Shown here in pieces: positions 44,982 through 56,110 of a stretch of DNA of 64,000 bases. How positions within the stretch are numbered: position 1 is the stretch's first letter; each line of letters begins with the position of its first letter. Made by a program: the position numbers and the translations under genes. The DNA is from Taxawa tesnikishii (nom. ined.) (Eukaryota; Ascomycota; Dothideomycetes; Dothideales). The notes under the pieces are model-generated. The model did not search any database. It had not been told where the DNA came from and saw only the letters and a list, made by a program, of their open reading frames with translations. The stretch covers positions 806,001-870,000 of the forward strand of contig JAPDRO010000009.1 in NCBI GenBank assembly GCA_030247885.1, written 5' to 3'.

Positions 44982-46199
44982 ATGCCCGGTCCACGTTCGC
45001 TGATCCCAGCACCTCCTATCCGTTGTAGCGCCAGACTCAGAGTGCACCGAGTGCAACCATTTCGTCCACGGCCGTTTGGGTCGCGCAGGCCGGAGGAACC
45101 TTCGGGCGGTACAACAACACCGGCTCCGGACGAAGCGAACGAGAGGGCATCGAAGTCGCTGTACTATTTCGAAGCAGGCTACGCGTTATTCGCAAAAAGG
45201 CCGTCCCGGCCATTTCCCCCACCTTTCAACTCTCCTCCGTCGGGATCGTTTTCAGATCCGCTCAGCACGCATCACCGGGCAAGAGATCGTAGGCCGTCTG
45301 TCAATGGAGAGATGATACGAGGCATCACCAATGGCGACGACGCCGTGCTGGTCAGCGATAACTTCATCGGCGCCAACGACGGCGTAGGCGCATGGGCTCG
45401 GCGGGAGAGGGGACACGCTGCGTAAGATCAAGGAACAATAACGGGTTGAATATGGCACAGGAGAACTAACGCATCGTGGCCATGCAGACTCTGGGCGCGC
45501 CTAATATTGCACTTCTGGGCTCTCGAAGCGGAAAAGGACAGATATGGGGACGCATCCGAACCCAATCCTAAAGACTACCTGCAAAGGGCCTTTGAGCGTA
45601 CGAAGGATGCTACCTCGAAACCAAATGAGTGGTATGGCACGACCACTGCCTGTAGTGCTTTGTTATCCACCAATAGCGAAACCCCGCCGCATCCGGTCCT
45701 GTATGTGACGCAACTTGGAGATTCACAGGTTCTCGTTATCAGGCCAAAGGATCGGGAAGTCGTTTACAAAACCGAAGAGCAATGGCACTGGTTTGACTGT
45801 CCTCGTCAGCTAGGGACCAACAGCCCGGACGAACCCAACAAGGACGCAGTCACGGATAAGATTACCATTGAAGAAGATGACGTTATCCTCGCCATGTCCG
45901 ACGGCGTGGTGGACAACCTCTGGGAGCACGAAGTCGTGGAGAATGTTGTAGAGAGCATGCGAAAATGGCAGGCTGGAGAAGCCGGCGAGGCGTTGAAGTC
46001 GGAGCAGGCGGGCTATGCGGACGGAATGCGCTACGTGGCCCAGGAGCTTGTCAAAGCTGCTCGAACCATCGCAGAGGACCCGTTTGCAGAGAGCCCGTTC
46101 ATGGAACGTGCTGTGGAAGAAGGCTTGTCTATTGAGGGCGGCAAGCTGGATGATATTAGCGTTGTTGCAGCTTTGTGCAAGCGCAGGAAAGGCAGATGA
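44982..46199 (+). CDS. PTC7: mitochondrial PP2C-type phosphatase (Ptc7/Azr1 type)
   Basis: Ptc7 dephosphorylates the coenzyme Q protein Coq7 in yeast mitochondria. AUG 44982 gives a basic Arg/Pro leader (MPGPRSLIPAPPIRCSARLR). The family block FEAGYALFAKRPSRPFPPPF precedes the catalytic core: NGDDAVLVSDNFIGANDGVGAW (metal-binding aspartates), TTTACSALL, YVTQLGDSQVLVI, VILAMSDGVVDNLW, and the final metal site GGKLDDISVVAAL. One 66-nt intron (45422-45487) joins RGHAA to LWARLILHFW. Total 1152 nt, 383 residues. Confidence 0.92.
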
Positions 46200-47022
46200 G
46201 GTCTCGCACTTGAGACTCGCTATGACAATCTTTGGCCGCCGGATGGACCAGCATGTCCCTGGCCGGAAAGACTGTAAATGCCTGGGCCGAAACGTTCACC
46301 AGGTGCAGTAACCGGGGATGACCGGCCTCAGAGTACAGACGTATCACGGGCGCCACGGGCACCGTGGTTGCGACGGGATGTCGTTGCCCCCGTTTAGCGT
46401 GCAGTGCTTGTCGCATGCGGCAGGCTCCGGTCGAGGGCTGGTAGAGATTCGAACAGCATGTCCGGGTTGCAACATCCGGACGCACAGCAGCCAAGTGGTG
46501 CGGCCTTCGATCAATCTCTTCCCCAGAGAGACGGGGCCTCAGCACAGCTACAGTGGCGTATTGGACGAGTGGTGCAGCGCATGGGCCTGTGGGAAATTAC
46601 TTGGTCTTGATGGAAAGGAAGCGTCGGGGCGTTTTTGGAGTTTGGAGATGGGACAGGCCGTAAGAGAAAGGGTTATACAGAATGAGCTACTGTATGTCGT
46701 TCAATGCATAGTCCTCATGATCACAAGAGCAATGGGAAGGTTGTGATTCGTTTTGAAATATTTGTTCCTCTATCATGAGCCCCTTCATCTTTCGTTCGTG
46801 AACTTCTACCTCCGCAACTGGATCGTCGGTCGGGTACTTCAGAGCACAACCTGCTTGCCCTTCAAGAACGCAACTTCCTCGACACGTGGAAGTGCCTTCG
46901 TGCGACGCCACCATTGCTTGGTTGATACACCTTGGTGTCTTGTACCTCCAATACTCGTCACTGGCGGCGTCTATCCCTCAGCTCCGTCAGGCCTACGTTT
47001 CGGCTCAACTGTGGAGGAGCAG
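46200..47022. other. convergent gene-free region
   Basis: About 0.8 kb between the PTC7 stop and the CBS gene stop. Several open frames of 70-140 codons overlap on both strands without domain signals; I support no gene. Confidence 0.4.
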
Positions 47023-47584
47023 TTACGTGGGTCTGCTCTTGACGAACTTCTCCAGATCCGTCCTTGTGACCACACCCAGCACAAACCTCCTCGACCCATC
47101 TGTGACGACAGCAAAGTCCTGTTTCCTCCCCGTAGCATCGCCCACGCCCTCGAAGAAAGCCTCGAGCTCTTCCAACGGCGTGTCCATGGTGATGATGCGG
47201 TACTTGGCGCCTTTCCGCTTGAACTTCATCATGGCCTTGTCGACGGGATCGTCCTCGTGGACAGTGCCGGAGTCGAGCAAGTCCTTGAGGTGCGGGATCG
47301 AAAGGTAGCCTAGCAGTGCGCGGTTATCCGGCGAGATGACGGTCAGGTGGGTGTAGTCGCGTTCGAAAGCGGACATCAGGGCCTGCGCGATGGGCGCGGA
47401 GGGACTCGTCGAGAGCGCAGGAGGCGGGTCGAGATCTTCTACTGTTGCCTGTCAGAAGCGTCAATGAGGTTGGATTGTTAGACGACCACATCGGAGCCCT
47501 ACCCCGCGGTACTTTATCGCCCATTGCGAGATCAACTCGCTCCAAGGGCACGCCGTTTGGCGTCGTGGAAGTGACAGCAGCCAT
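47023..47584 (-). CDS. CBS-domain pair protein
   Basis: A Bateman module (two CBS motifs) of 166 residues, likely binding an adenosyl ligand. Exon 1 47584-47503 (MAAVTSTTPNGVPLERVDLA), 61-nt intron 47442-47502, exon 2 47441-47023; 501 nt. CBS1: ALMSAFERDYTHLTVIS, then GYLSIPHLKDLL. CBS2: YRIITMDTPLEELEAFF, then FAVVTDGSRRFVLGVVTRTDL. No catalytic domain is attached, as in other short fungal members; the partner is unknown. An upstream in-frame AUG (about 47731) would add 49 residues of poor quality, so the shorter start is preferred. Confidence 0.88.
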
Positions 47585-48072
47585 GTCGAGTGCGGCAAGT
47601 CTGGACAATTTACGTTCTTCCGCAGCAGAGATGTTCAAATGCTCGCCTGTCCCCGCGAATGTCAACAGATGGACGTAGCCTTGCAGATTAGCTGCCGTCC
47701 GGAAGAAGCAGCCACGCAGCCACGCAGCCACCAGCCACCAGCCCCGCAGCCGCTCACGTCACGCTTCCGGGCTCGAGCGTGCCTTCCCGGAACCCTTTCT
47801 CCACCCTCACCTGTCGCCCGTCATTGCTAGCAATAGTGAGTCAAACAGGTCGTCGCTGACTGTTTCATCGCCGTAGCAGGAATTGCTGCTGTTGCTCTAT
47901 CGCTGTCGCTGTCGCTGTTGCTGTCGTCTCTACTGTGAACGTTCGCGATTGGTACACAATCCCTGCGCACTTGAACAAACGGATCGTTGCTGGTAAGTCG
48001 CAATAAGATGCAGCGCTAGTGAAGTCGGCGGAGAATGGTGTTCCCACTATTTACAAACGCAAACAGACAGGC
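47585..48072. promoter_or_regulatory. divergent promoter with 5' UTR introns
   Basis: Between the CBS gene (minus) and the phosphate carrier (plus). It contains a CGCAGCCAC/CCAGCC-rich stretch (about 47710-47755) and a CTGTCG repeat (about 47899-47925). Two likely carrier 5' UTR introns are visible: 47836-47879 (GTGAGT, GCTGAC, GCAG) and 47993-48066 (GTAAGT...CAAACAG), the latter ending six bases before the AUG. Confidence 0.5.
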
Positions 48073-49459
48073 ATGCCCTCCCTGTTCCCTGGCCTTCGGG
48101 CCCTGAGCGACGCATTCGCCTCTTCTCTTCCTCCCTACCCACCCACAAACACCGAGCAGCGAGCAAAGTCGAACAACCTAGCGCGCTCTGAACTGTACTC
48201 TGCATGGAGTGTCGCCGACGATGCGAAAGCGAAAACAGCGCAGCTGAGCGATGCTGCCGTCAAAGAGTTCAATAAGGCTAGCGATGCCGCCCAGGCGAAA
48301 GCTGGCAAAATCGAGCTCTACTCGGCCAAATACTATGCTGCCTGCACGTTTGGCGGTCTTCTAGCCTGCGTAGGTACAAAGCAATGCACTCGAGACACAC
48401 ACAGTGCTCATTGGACGTAAGGGCGTTACTCATTGGTCCGTGACTCCTCTTGACCTGGTCAAATGTCGCCGTCAGGTCGACCCCAAGATGTACAAAGGTA
48501 ACTTCGAGGCCTGGAGAAAGATTAGTGCCGCCGAAGGTGTCCGTGGAGTTTACACTGGTGGCAGTCCCACCTTTTTCGGATACTCGGTATGATCAGATGT
48601 AAGTCCTGTCGGGATGATGCAAGCTCTAATATAGTGACAGGCGCAAGGTGCATTCAAATACGGTGGATACGAGTTCTTTAAGAAATTCTATTCCGACCTT
48701 GCTGGCGAGGAGAACGCGTACAGATACAAGACCTCGCTCTACCTCACGGCCAGTGCTTCCGCTGAGTTCTTTGCTGACATTGCCCTCTGCCCCTTCGAGG
48801 CTGTCAAGGTCCGCATGCAGACGACGATTCCACCCCAGTTCACTGGCACTCTGAATGGAATCAATACAATCATTGGCAAAGAGGGCGTCGGCGGGTGAGA
48901 CACGAAAAGCCTGAGCTCCAGTATGCTCTTGACTGACCACGTTGCAGTCTCTACAAGGGTCTGTACCCGCTCTGGGGTCGTCAGATTCCGTATACCATGA
49001 TGAAGTTCGCTTCTTTCGAAACGATAGTCGAAGCCATATACCACCGGCTTCCAGGAACCAAGCAAGACTACGGAAAGGCTGCCCAGACCGCTGTTTCGTT
49101 TACCGGAGGCTATCTTGCCGGTATTCTTTGCGCCATTGTCTCTCACCCGGCCGACGTTATGGTCAGCAAGCTCAACGCCAGTCGTCAGCCCGGTGAGGCT
49201 TTCGGTGCCGCGATGGGCCGTATCTATAAAGACATCGGATTCGCTGGCCTCTGGAACGGGTTGCCGGTCAGAATTGTCATGATTGGAACTCTCACTGGAC
49301 TGCAGTGGATGATTTACGACTACTTCAAGATCTTCATGGGCGTAAGTGGTACATGTCTCTGTCGTTTCGTTCTCGTGCACTGACAGCACCGTCCAGCTGC
49401 CGACCACGGGTGGTGGTGCGCCTCCACCAAACAAGGAGAAGGCCTCAACTGGCCCATGA
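48073..49459 (+). CDS. mitochondrial phosphate carrier
   Basis: Carrier of the MIR1/PIC2 group, importing phosphate (PIC2 also copper) across the inner membrane. Exons 48073-48369, 48422-48586, 48641-48894, 48948-49341, 49397-49459; introns 52-55 nt; 1173 nt, 390 residues. An 80-residue N-terminal extension ([20 protein letters not shown]; helical [20 protein letters not shown]) precedes three repeats, each with the carrier signature Px[DE]xx[KR]: [25 protein letters not shown] and [13 protein letters not shown]. Matching-type residues such as [21 protein letters not shown] are phosphate-carrier typical. The start is set by the AUG right after the presumed 5' UTR intron. No frame break. Confidence 0.93.
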
Positions 49460-50069
49460 GCTACCGGGTTACGATGATGGAATGATTGTGCTCTCCGCTC
49501 AAGATTGTGTTTTGTATCCGTATCTACCTTCCGTATGCAGTATATACCTACCTATCCGGCTTGATCTGCTTTTCCGAAACGATTTCGTTGCAAATGCATC
49601 TTGTCATTGTTTGGCGACGATGTCATGCAGTTGACATGTGCGTATGAATAAAGTTTCATCGACCATCAGCCGGAGCGAATCGGACTTCGCTCCCTTATCA
49701 GGCCGACCAGGCCGTCGTTCGATCGTTCGCTGCTCGGTCGTCATGTCATCCTGATCTCCAACAACAACCAGACCTTCACCACAGACCACAATGGCGATGG
49801 CTGTCGGCCACGGTGCGCCCCTCAACGAGCGATGCAGTTGTGAGTGACACTTCGCCGTAGGCCCTTCACTCTCTGTTCCGCTTGGCAAATCCCTCGACTC
49901 GAGGACCATACGTCATACGTAATTGCGTCTTCGGAGGATCTTCACAACAAACAGGCTGCGCTCTTTTCTCGTCTCCTAAATATCTCACACCCATCTCGAT
50001 ATCGTTATAAGCTACTTGCAGGCCCTTGTCGCAATCTGCCATAAAAAGCTCAAGCACAACCGACACGAA
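49460..50069. promoter_or_regulatory. promoter region of the Par32-like gene
   Basis: About 0.6 kb between two plus-strand genes. No gene is supported. Confidence 0.35.
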
Positions 50070-50626
50070 ATGGCTGACGGAATGCACTCTACTGGTCGCG
50101 GCGGTACGGGCTGTCACATGCGCATTGGCACTTCACACCCCAGCGTAGATAGATAGACTGATTCCATCGCAGGTGCCGGAAACATCGGCAAGGACGACAG
50201 CGCGTACGTCGACGCTGGCATCGTCCGCGAGGGCGTGTACGGCGGGTCCGACAAGCCAGAATACTCCAGCGGCCGCGGAGGCGCCGGCAACATCGTCGAC
50301 TCTCCCCGTATGGGTGCTGCCAGGGGCATGCCGTCCGAGGACGTGATCCCCGAGACTGCGACGCGCACCGGCGACTACGAGAACTTCCACACCGGCGTAC
50401 GTCACACACTCCTGAGAGCCCCCTTTGCGCCGCGCCCGCGCCGCGCGCGGGCAGTCCGTGTTGTATATGGGGAATGAAAGCTGATCCATGGTCCATACAG
50501 CGCGGCGGTGAGGGGAATATTCACAAGCAGAAGTACGGCGGCCACAGCGGCCCGCAGGACAAGGAGAGCCTGGGAGAGAAGGTCAAGCACCTGTTCGGCA
50601 AGGACGGTACCAAGCATGACAAATAA
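50070..50626 (+). CDS. Par32-like DUF3602 protein
   Basis: Yeast Par32 is phosphorylated on rapamycin treatment and inhibits ammonium transporters. Exons 50070-50103, 50173-50396, 50501-50626; introns 69 and 104 nt; 384 nt, 127 residues. The defining repeat appears three times: GRGGAGNIGKD, GRGGAGNIVDS and RGGEGNIHKQKYGG. Two copies are split by introns after the codons for GRG/TG, so repeat and exon borders coincide. The tail LGEKVKHLFGKDG is typical. No membrane segment; a small disordered cytosolic regulator. Confidence 0.88.
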
Positions 50627-51060
50627 CTTCGAGGTAGAATTAGGGAGTGAGCGCAAGGCCGAGCGAGACGATGGAAGAGATACCCATATTGATTGAGGCA
50701 ATGAAGCGGGCGATGCCCATTAATGGCCATATAGACTCGGTTCATGCGATGATACTCTTCACGGCAGAGGGACCGCCGTTTCCGAGTCTTCGTAAGCTGT
50801 GCGTCTCTCGTCAGGCTGACTTGTCCATTTGGTAAGGTTGATAGGCACTGTTCTCAGCGGCTGGCGACGAAGACATCTGTAGTGTTTGATACTTTAACTC
50901 GGGAGCCCTGAATCCATCTACAAGCCTCGAGAGTAAGGATGGCTCAACGACCACTGGAAACAAGCGTGCCCGAAACGCCAACCATGCCCCCGCTTGAAGC
51001 ACACAAACACACACACACACACACACACGCTCTGCACCGTAAAGGTCCCACGTGCAGCCA
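50627..51060. other. convergent region with CA microsatellite
   Basis: Between the Par32-like gene and SEC66. It contains an (AC)n run at about 51007-51028, about 33 nt beyond the SEC66 stop and thus probably in its 3' UTR. No gene. Confidence 0.5.
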
Positions 51061-51915
51061 TCACTTCTTCCCTCCCTTCTTCTTCTTCGCACTGCCCGGC
51101 GTTCCTGGCGTTCCCGGCGTAGCGGCAGGGCCACCGGCCTCGACCAGAACGGCATCTTCGTCGCTGTTGCTGCGGCCCATCTTGCCGCTGAGCGAGCCCT
51201 TGCGCGCCTGTTCCGCCTTCTCCTGCGCGTCCTCCTCCAGCTCCTTCATGAAGCCCTCCTGAATGCCCTGCTTCCGTCGCTCCCACCACTCCTTCTCCTC
51301 TTGAACCTGCGCTTGCATCTCGCTCATCCGTGAGCGGATGAGTTGGTTGTTTGCGATCTCGTTGGCGGACTGGAAGATGACTTGACCCCAGTTCGGGGCG
51401 AGTGCGTTTGCCTGTGAGAGCTGTGTCAATCTTTCTCTTTTTTTTTTGCTCTTCCTCTCCGACATGCTTCCGAAGCCCCGCCCTTCCCTTACCTCGGATA
51501 CGACGTCCTTGACCTCTTCTTCAATCTCCTTCTCGGCCCTCAAGAACCGCTGCCACAGCTCGTCCCCCACGCTGCCCCTCTGCAGCAATCCCTGCAGCGC
51601 TGGCTTCGCGTTCCGGATCTGCACGATGCGGTGAATGTCCTCGACCGCGCGTCTCAGCAATGCCGCCTTGAGCGTGCTCTCCGGCACCTTGCTCAGACTC
51701 TTGTCCGCATCGGCGGGCGTCGAGTCGGGGTCCGCGGGGTCCAGGTGCAGTAATGAGAGGTAGATGTTTCGTTGCAGGTGAGGCGGAAACCAAGGTTCGA
51801 GAGAGGCGGTCTTAGCGATCTTGCGCGCGCGGTACAGAGAACTGAAGGTTGCGAAGGAGCCGATCAGGATGGTGAGGTAGGCGAGGGGGATTATGAGGCC
51901 GGCCCAGTCGACCAT
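51061..51915 (-). CDS. SEC66: Sec66/Sec71 subunit of the post-translational translocon
   Basis: Sec66 is part of the Sec62/Sec63 complex that imports proteins into the ER after translation. AUG 51915 gives MVDWAGLIIPLAYLTILIGS, the N-terminal membrane anchor, then RKIAKTASLEPWFPPHLQRN, KVPESTLKAALLRRAVEDI, LLQRGSVGDELWQRF and NALAPNWGQVIFQSANEI. An 81-nt intron at 51412-51492 (GTAAGG...CTCACAG, with a 10-T run) falls between KDVVSE and ANALAP. It has no in-frame stop, so an unspliced reading would add 27 residues that family members lack. Spliced length 774 nt, 257 residues. The C-terminus is a charged tail with GGPAATPGTPGTPGSAKKKK. Confidence 0.93.
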   Translation of the reverse strand: MVDWAGLIIPLAYLTILIGSFATFSSLYRARKIAKTASLEPWFPPHLQRNIYLSLLHLDPADPDSTPADADKSLSKVPESTLKAALLRRAVEDIHRIVQIRNAKPALQGLLQRGSVGDELWQRFLRAEKEIEEEVKDVVSEVREGRGFGSMSERKSKKKRERLTQLSQANALAPNWGQVIFQSANEIANNQLIRSRMSEMQAQVQEEKEWWERRKQGIQEGFMKELEEDAQEKAEQARKGSLSGKMGRSNSDEDAVLVEAGGPAATPGTPGTPGSAKKKKGGKK

Positions 51916-52485
51916 TTTGGCGGGTTTTCGGTGTTGGCGGTTGTTAGTTTTTGGGTGTCGTGTGCTTCGGTCTTCAGGACGAACGTGCTATTTTCCTCCT
52001 AAGGGGGTTTTTTTACTGTGTTGCGTGGTGAATGGTGGGTATAACAGACGTGAAGCTGAATAGCTTATATGTGTAACTTTACAGTAATTCACGGCTTCTT
52101 AGGGAACGTGGCAGGAGCGTTGCTTCGCATGCGGGCCGAGTACAATCTTATCGGATCGGATCTCTCGATAGGCGGATACGTCACCTCGGACGCGCTGAAC
52201 CGTGAATCTTCGAGTTGTCACGCCGCGTACCTTCACGTTTGCCTACACAGCATTCACAGAGAGCTTCTCCATCCTTTCACCACAGGTTTTTCCCTCTGAG
52301 TGTGTCTCTGGAAAGCATTTCTCGTCACAAAATCTCATCACCGCGTCTACGTCGCACGAACTAGAGAACGAGGCTCGAGTCCTGTTCGCCTTCTAAGCCA
52401 GGCACAGGCACAGGTACAGCTCCAGGTACATCTGGCAAGCTTCGTCCGACTTTCTTTCCACAAGACAACGACGACTGCCTCCCTC
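51916..52485. promoter_or_regulatory. divergent promoter region
   Basis: Head-to-head spacer between SEC66 and NPL4, both ER-associated functions. No gene is supported. Confidence 0.4.
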
Positions 52486-54642
52486 ATGTTGCTCCGCTTC
52501 CAGAGCCGGAACGGCCAGTTCAGGCTCACTGTTGAGCCAACCACCGACATCGCCTCACTTCTTCCGCAAGTTCTGGAGAAGCTCCCACCGGACACAGTGC
52601 CGTCGTCGGTTACCATGAGTCCGAAACCTCATGGAGCAGATTCTCGGGCTATCCAGAGCCTCAATGGGGTTACCATCCAACGGTTGGGTTTAACGTGAGG
52701 CCATCTGAAATAGCCTATTGGTGTAAGACTACTGATCGTTTTGCCCAGTCACGGCACCCAAATCTTCCTCGAGTTTCAAGAACAAGCTGCCCAGACCAAC
52801 GGCCACACGGCGTCTGCGAGCAAGCTCAGCGGAAAGCCCGTTACTCCTTCAGAAGATCTTAGCATAGCTATACCCACCGATGCCGCGCCTCAACTCATCA
52901 GGAATCCGTGGGAGACAGTCAAGCAGTCCGCGCTTGACGATCGGTTAGACGGAATGGATGGAAAGATTGCTCGGCCGCGCGACGCGAGGATGTGCAAGCA
53001 CGGGCCTAAGGGCATGTGCGACTACTGCATGCCGCTGGAGCCCTACGATGCGAAATATCTCGAGGAAAGGAAGATCAAGCACCAGTCATACCATGCCTAT
53101 CTCCGGAAGTTGAACCAGGGCAAGAACAAGTACGAGTCGGGAAGTTCATACATGCCACCTCTCACCGAGCCATACTATCGCGTACGTCCCGACTGTCCCT
53201 CTGGCCACAAGCCCTTCCCCGCCGGTATCTGCTCCAAATGCCAGCCAAGCGCCATCAGTCTTCAACCACAGCCTTTCCGCATGGTAGACCATGTCGAATT
53301 TGCCTCGCCAAATCTCATTAACACTATGCTGGACTTCTGGAGGAACTCGGGATCGCAGAGGATAGGTTTCATGTACGGTCATTACGAAGAGTACAAGGAA
53401 GTCCCTCTCGGTACGAAGGCTGTGGTAGAGGCCATCTACGAATCTCCCCAGATTGACGAGATGGACGGAGTCACCCTCAACGATTGGGAGAACGAGGCTG
53501 CTGTGGACGAGATCGCCCAGATGTGTGGTTTGCAGCGCGTTGGTGTTATCTTCACCGACCTCACCGACGCCGGAGCAGGAGACGGTACCGTCGTTTGCAA
53601 GAGGCATATCGACTCTTATTTCCTGTCCTCTCTGGAGGTCGTCTTCGCCTCCAGGTACCAGGCCAAGTACCCCAGGCCGACAAAGTGGAGCGACACCGGT
53701 CGGTTCGGATCCAACTTTGTCACCTGCGTCGTCAGCGGTGATGACGAAGGCCAGATCGCCATCTCCGCATACCAAGCATCGAACTCGGCCGTCGAGATGG
53801 TGCGGGCGGACATCATCGAACCCTCCGCCGATCCGTCTGTGATGCTTGTGCAGGATGAGGACGAGGACTCGCAGCTGGGCCGCGTGCGATACATCCCCGA
53901 AGTCTTCTACCGCCGCATCAACGAATACGGTGCCAACGTGCAAGAGAACGCAAAGCCGTCGTTCCCGGTCGAGTACCTGTTCGTGACGCTAACTCACGGC
54001 TTTCCCAACGAGTCGAACCCCGTCTTCACTGACGGCACCGGCTTCCCCGTCGAGAACAGACTGATTATCGGTCAGTCACAGGATCCGCTCGCGCTCGGCA
54101 AGGCGCTCAGGAACGTACGACCGGAAACCTCTGAGGGCCTGGCCAAGCTGTCCGACTTCCACCTGTTGTGCTACATCCGGAGCATGGACGTGCTGAACCC
54201 GGTAAGTTCTGAAAATCCTCCGCCCTGTTCATTCAAGGAATCCCTCACTAACTTTTCTTCACTCAAACAGAACGAAACTCGCCTCCTCTGCCAAGCCGCA
54301 ACGAAAAAGGACGCCACGCTCGGGGCAGAGTTATCTCGTCAGCCAGGTTGGGCCACCTTACAGATGATCCTTTCCTCCTCCTAGAGACATCATCGTCATC
54401 ATCTTCTTCACTTTTTTTTCGGACATTTCAAGGAACTGTAGTTTTACTGACTTGTGCCGTGTGTCCCGTTTGTTGTAGGTTGGAAAAACCTGCTGATGAT
54501 CCTCGAGGCGAGCGGTGCGGCAACGACAACACCAGCAGCCAAGAAGAAGAGACCGAGTCCGTTTGATGTCGGCGGGGGCAGGGACAGCGACGATGGCGAA
54601 TCTCTGGTCAAGAGGGTCAGAGGCATCGGATTGGGCAAGTAG
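52486..54642 (+). CDS. NPL4: Npl4 cofactor of Cdc48, two possible C-termini
   Basis: Npl4, with Ufd1, recruits and unfolds ubiquitylated proteins for Cdc48 in ER-associated degradation. Exons 52486-52694, 52749-54201, 54271-54346, 54479-54642; introns 54, 69 and 132 nt; 1902 nt, 633 residues. Order: ubiquitin-like N-terminus ([20 protein letters not shown]), zinc-finger region ([33 protein letters not shown]), MPN-like domain ([36 protein letters not shown]) and the C-terminal domain. The last intron begins at a weak donor (GTTGGG). Unspliced, the frame reads [13 protein letters not shown] and stops at 54384 (591 residues). Spliced, it reads [14 protein letters not shown] and ends in a basic tail. 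The 69-nt intron also lacks an in-frame stop. Confidence 0.93.
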
Positions 54643-56110
54643 GAATTGTGCGCTTTCTGTTGGTCCCCCAGCGGAGCATAGAAGAGGCTCGGTGGCCATG
54701 GATGGAATGATTGTTTTTTTTTTTTTTTTGCGACTGGCGTTACGGAGGGCTAAGGAGGACCTCAACGGTCCGTAACTTCGAAAAGTTACGGTGTTCGCGG
54801 GTGATCGCGGGTGAGCGCTCGCTGCAGATGGCTGATTACCTTGCTCATTATTGCGTGGGCGCATGCATTCAGCTACCCCAATGAAACTTTTTCACATCCA
54901 GTGGGCTGTCACTCGTCAACAGCCGGGGGGGGGGGAGGGGGCGACACCTCATTGTTACTGCTCAAAAGGTGGTCAGTTAGTGTAAGCAACCGACTATTGC
55001 CAAAAGCACGAAAAATGCTGCGTAGTCCACTCTAGTCTACCCTGCCGACCCTGTTGCGCAGAAACCGCGTCGACTGCATGGCATCGCATCGGGTTCAGTA
55101 ACCTGCGATAGGTCATCAAACCGTCCCCCAACACGCAAGAGATGGCACTTTCCCCGAGCTTGCAACGCGCTCTGCGGCAACCAGGTCACGAGCTGGAGCA
55201 CCTATTAGCGCAGCACGCAGGTTTTTGCGTACGTCAGAGTCAGAATACGGCTTTACTGAAACAAACGTCAGTCTCCACTCCCCCATCCACACAGTAGATG
55301 CAGACGCAAGCTACGGGACTAACAGGATAGCAAGGGGAGTTCGAAGTTGCAATAAAGCCCTCGATGAGAACGTCTGGTTGTAGGCGTAATCGAAACAGAC
55401 AGACTGGTTTACGATCCAGTCCGCTACCCTGTTGACCAGCTCCCTTTGCGGCGACATGTCTGTCATGCTCGCTACAACAAGACAAGACCAAGACGGATAT
55501 AGTATTGTAGAAGGCGAGTACGTCTCTTAGCGTCGGCTGCCATAAATTCGGCTAGAAATTCGGCTAGATAGTTGTAAACCAAGGCTAGTATAGTACTAGT
55601 CAGTCATACTGAGGGGGTGAGATTGCCGTTGCAGAAGACGGAGCTGTCGCTCTCTTGCTAGGAAAGAGCTCTGGGTTAGACGCTCGGGTCGCTAGTATGG
55701 ATGCGAACGGATTCAGGGTATTGCACAAACTTGTAGGGGAGTGATACATCTATGGCTTTATAGATGGAGAGGTTACGGTTCGGGCGAACGAGAACAACTT
55801 TCTGTTTGGGCTTTTCACGCTTTGTTAGTACGGTAGTCATGGTTATTAGGGAAGGTCGGTTTCAATCCCTCTCCGACTATGGAAGCAGCTCCCGGCTCTT
55901 CGTTCCCGATCCAACGCTGTATGAAATGATGCCCCATCGCGCCTCGTAGAGCAACGCAGTGACAAACCCCCAATGGTATCTGTTCCACGCAGAACTCCGC
56001 CCAATGCAGTTCGTGTCCCTTTCATATCCCATGCTCCCCTAAAACCAGATCGCTCCAGAACGCCCGGCTAACCCGTAAATTCAGACGAAAAGTGAACAAA
56101 AGTTTCGGCG
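54643..56110. other. 1.5-kb convergent gene-free region
   Basis: Holds a T16 run (about 54714-54729), a perfect hairpin (54770-54791), a G11 run broken by one A (54925-54941) and no supported gene. Short open frames (61-83 codons) look incidental. Confidence 0.5.
54770..54791. repeat. perfect 9-bp hairpin with CGAA loop
   Basis: CCGTAACTT (54770-54778), CGAA, AAGTTACGG (54783-54791), about 130 nt past the NPL4 stop. It may be a 3' UTR stem-loop or part of a small repeat; a related GCGTTACGG lies just upstream. Confidence 0.65.
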
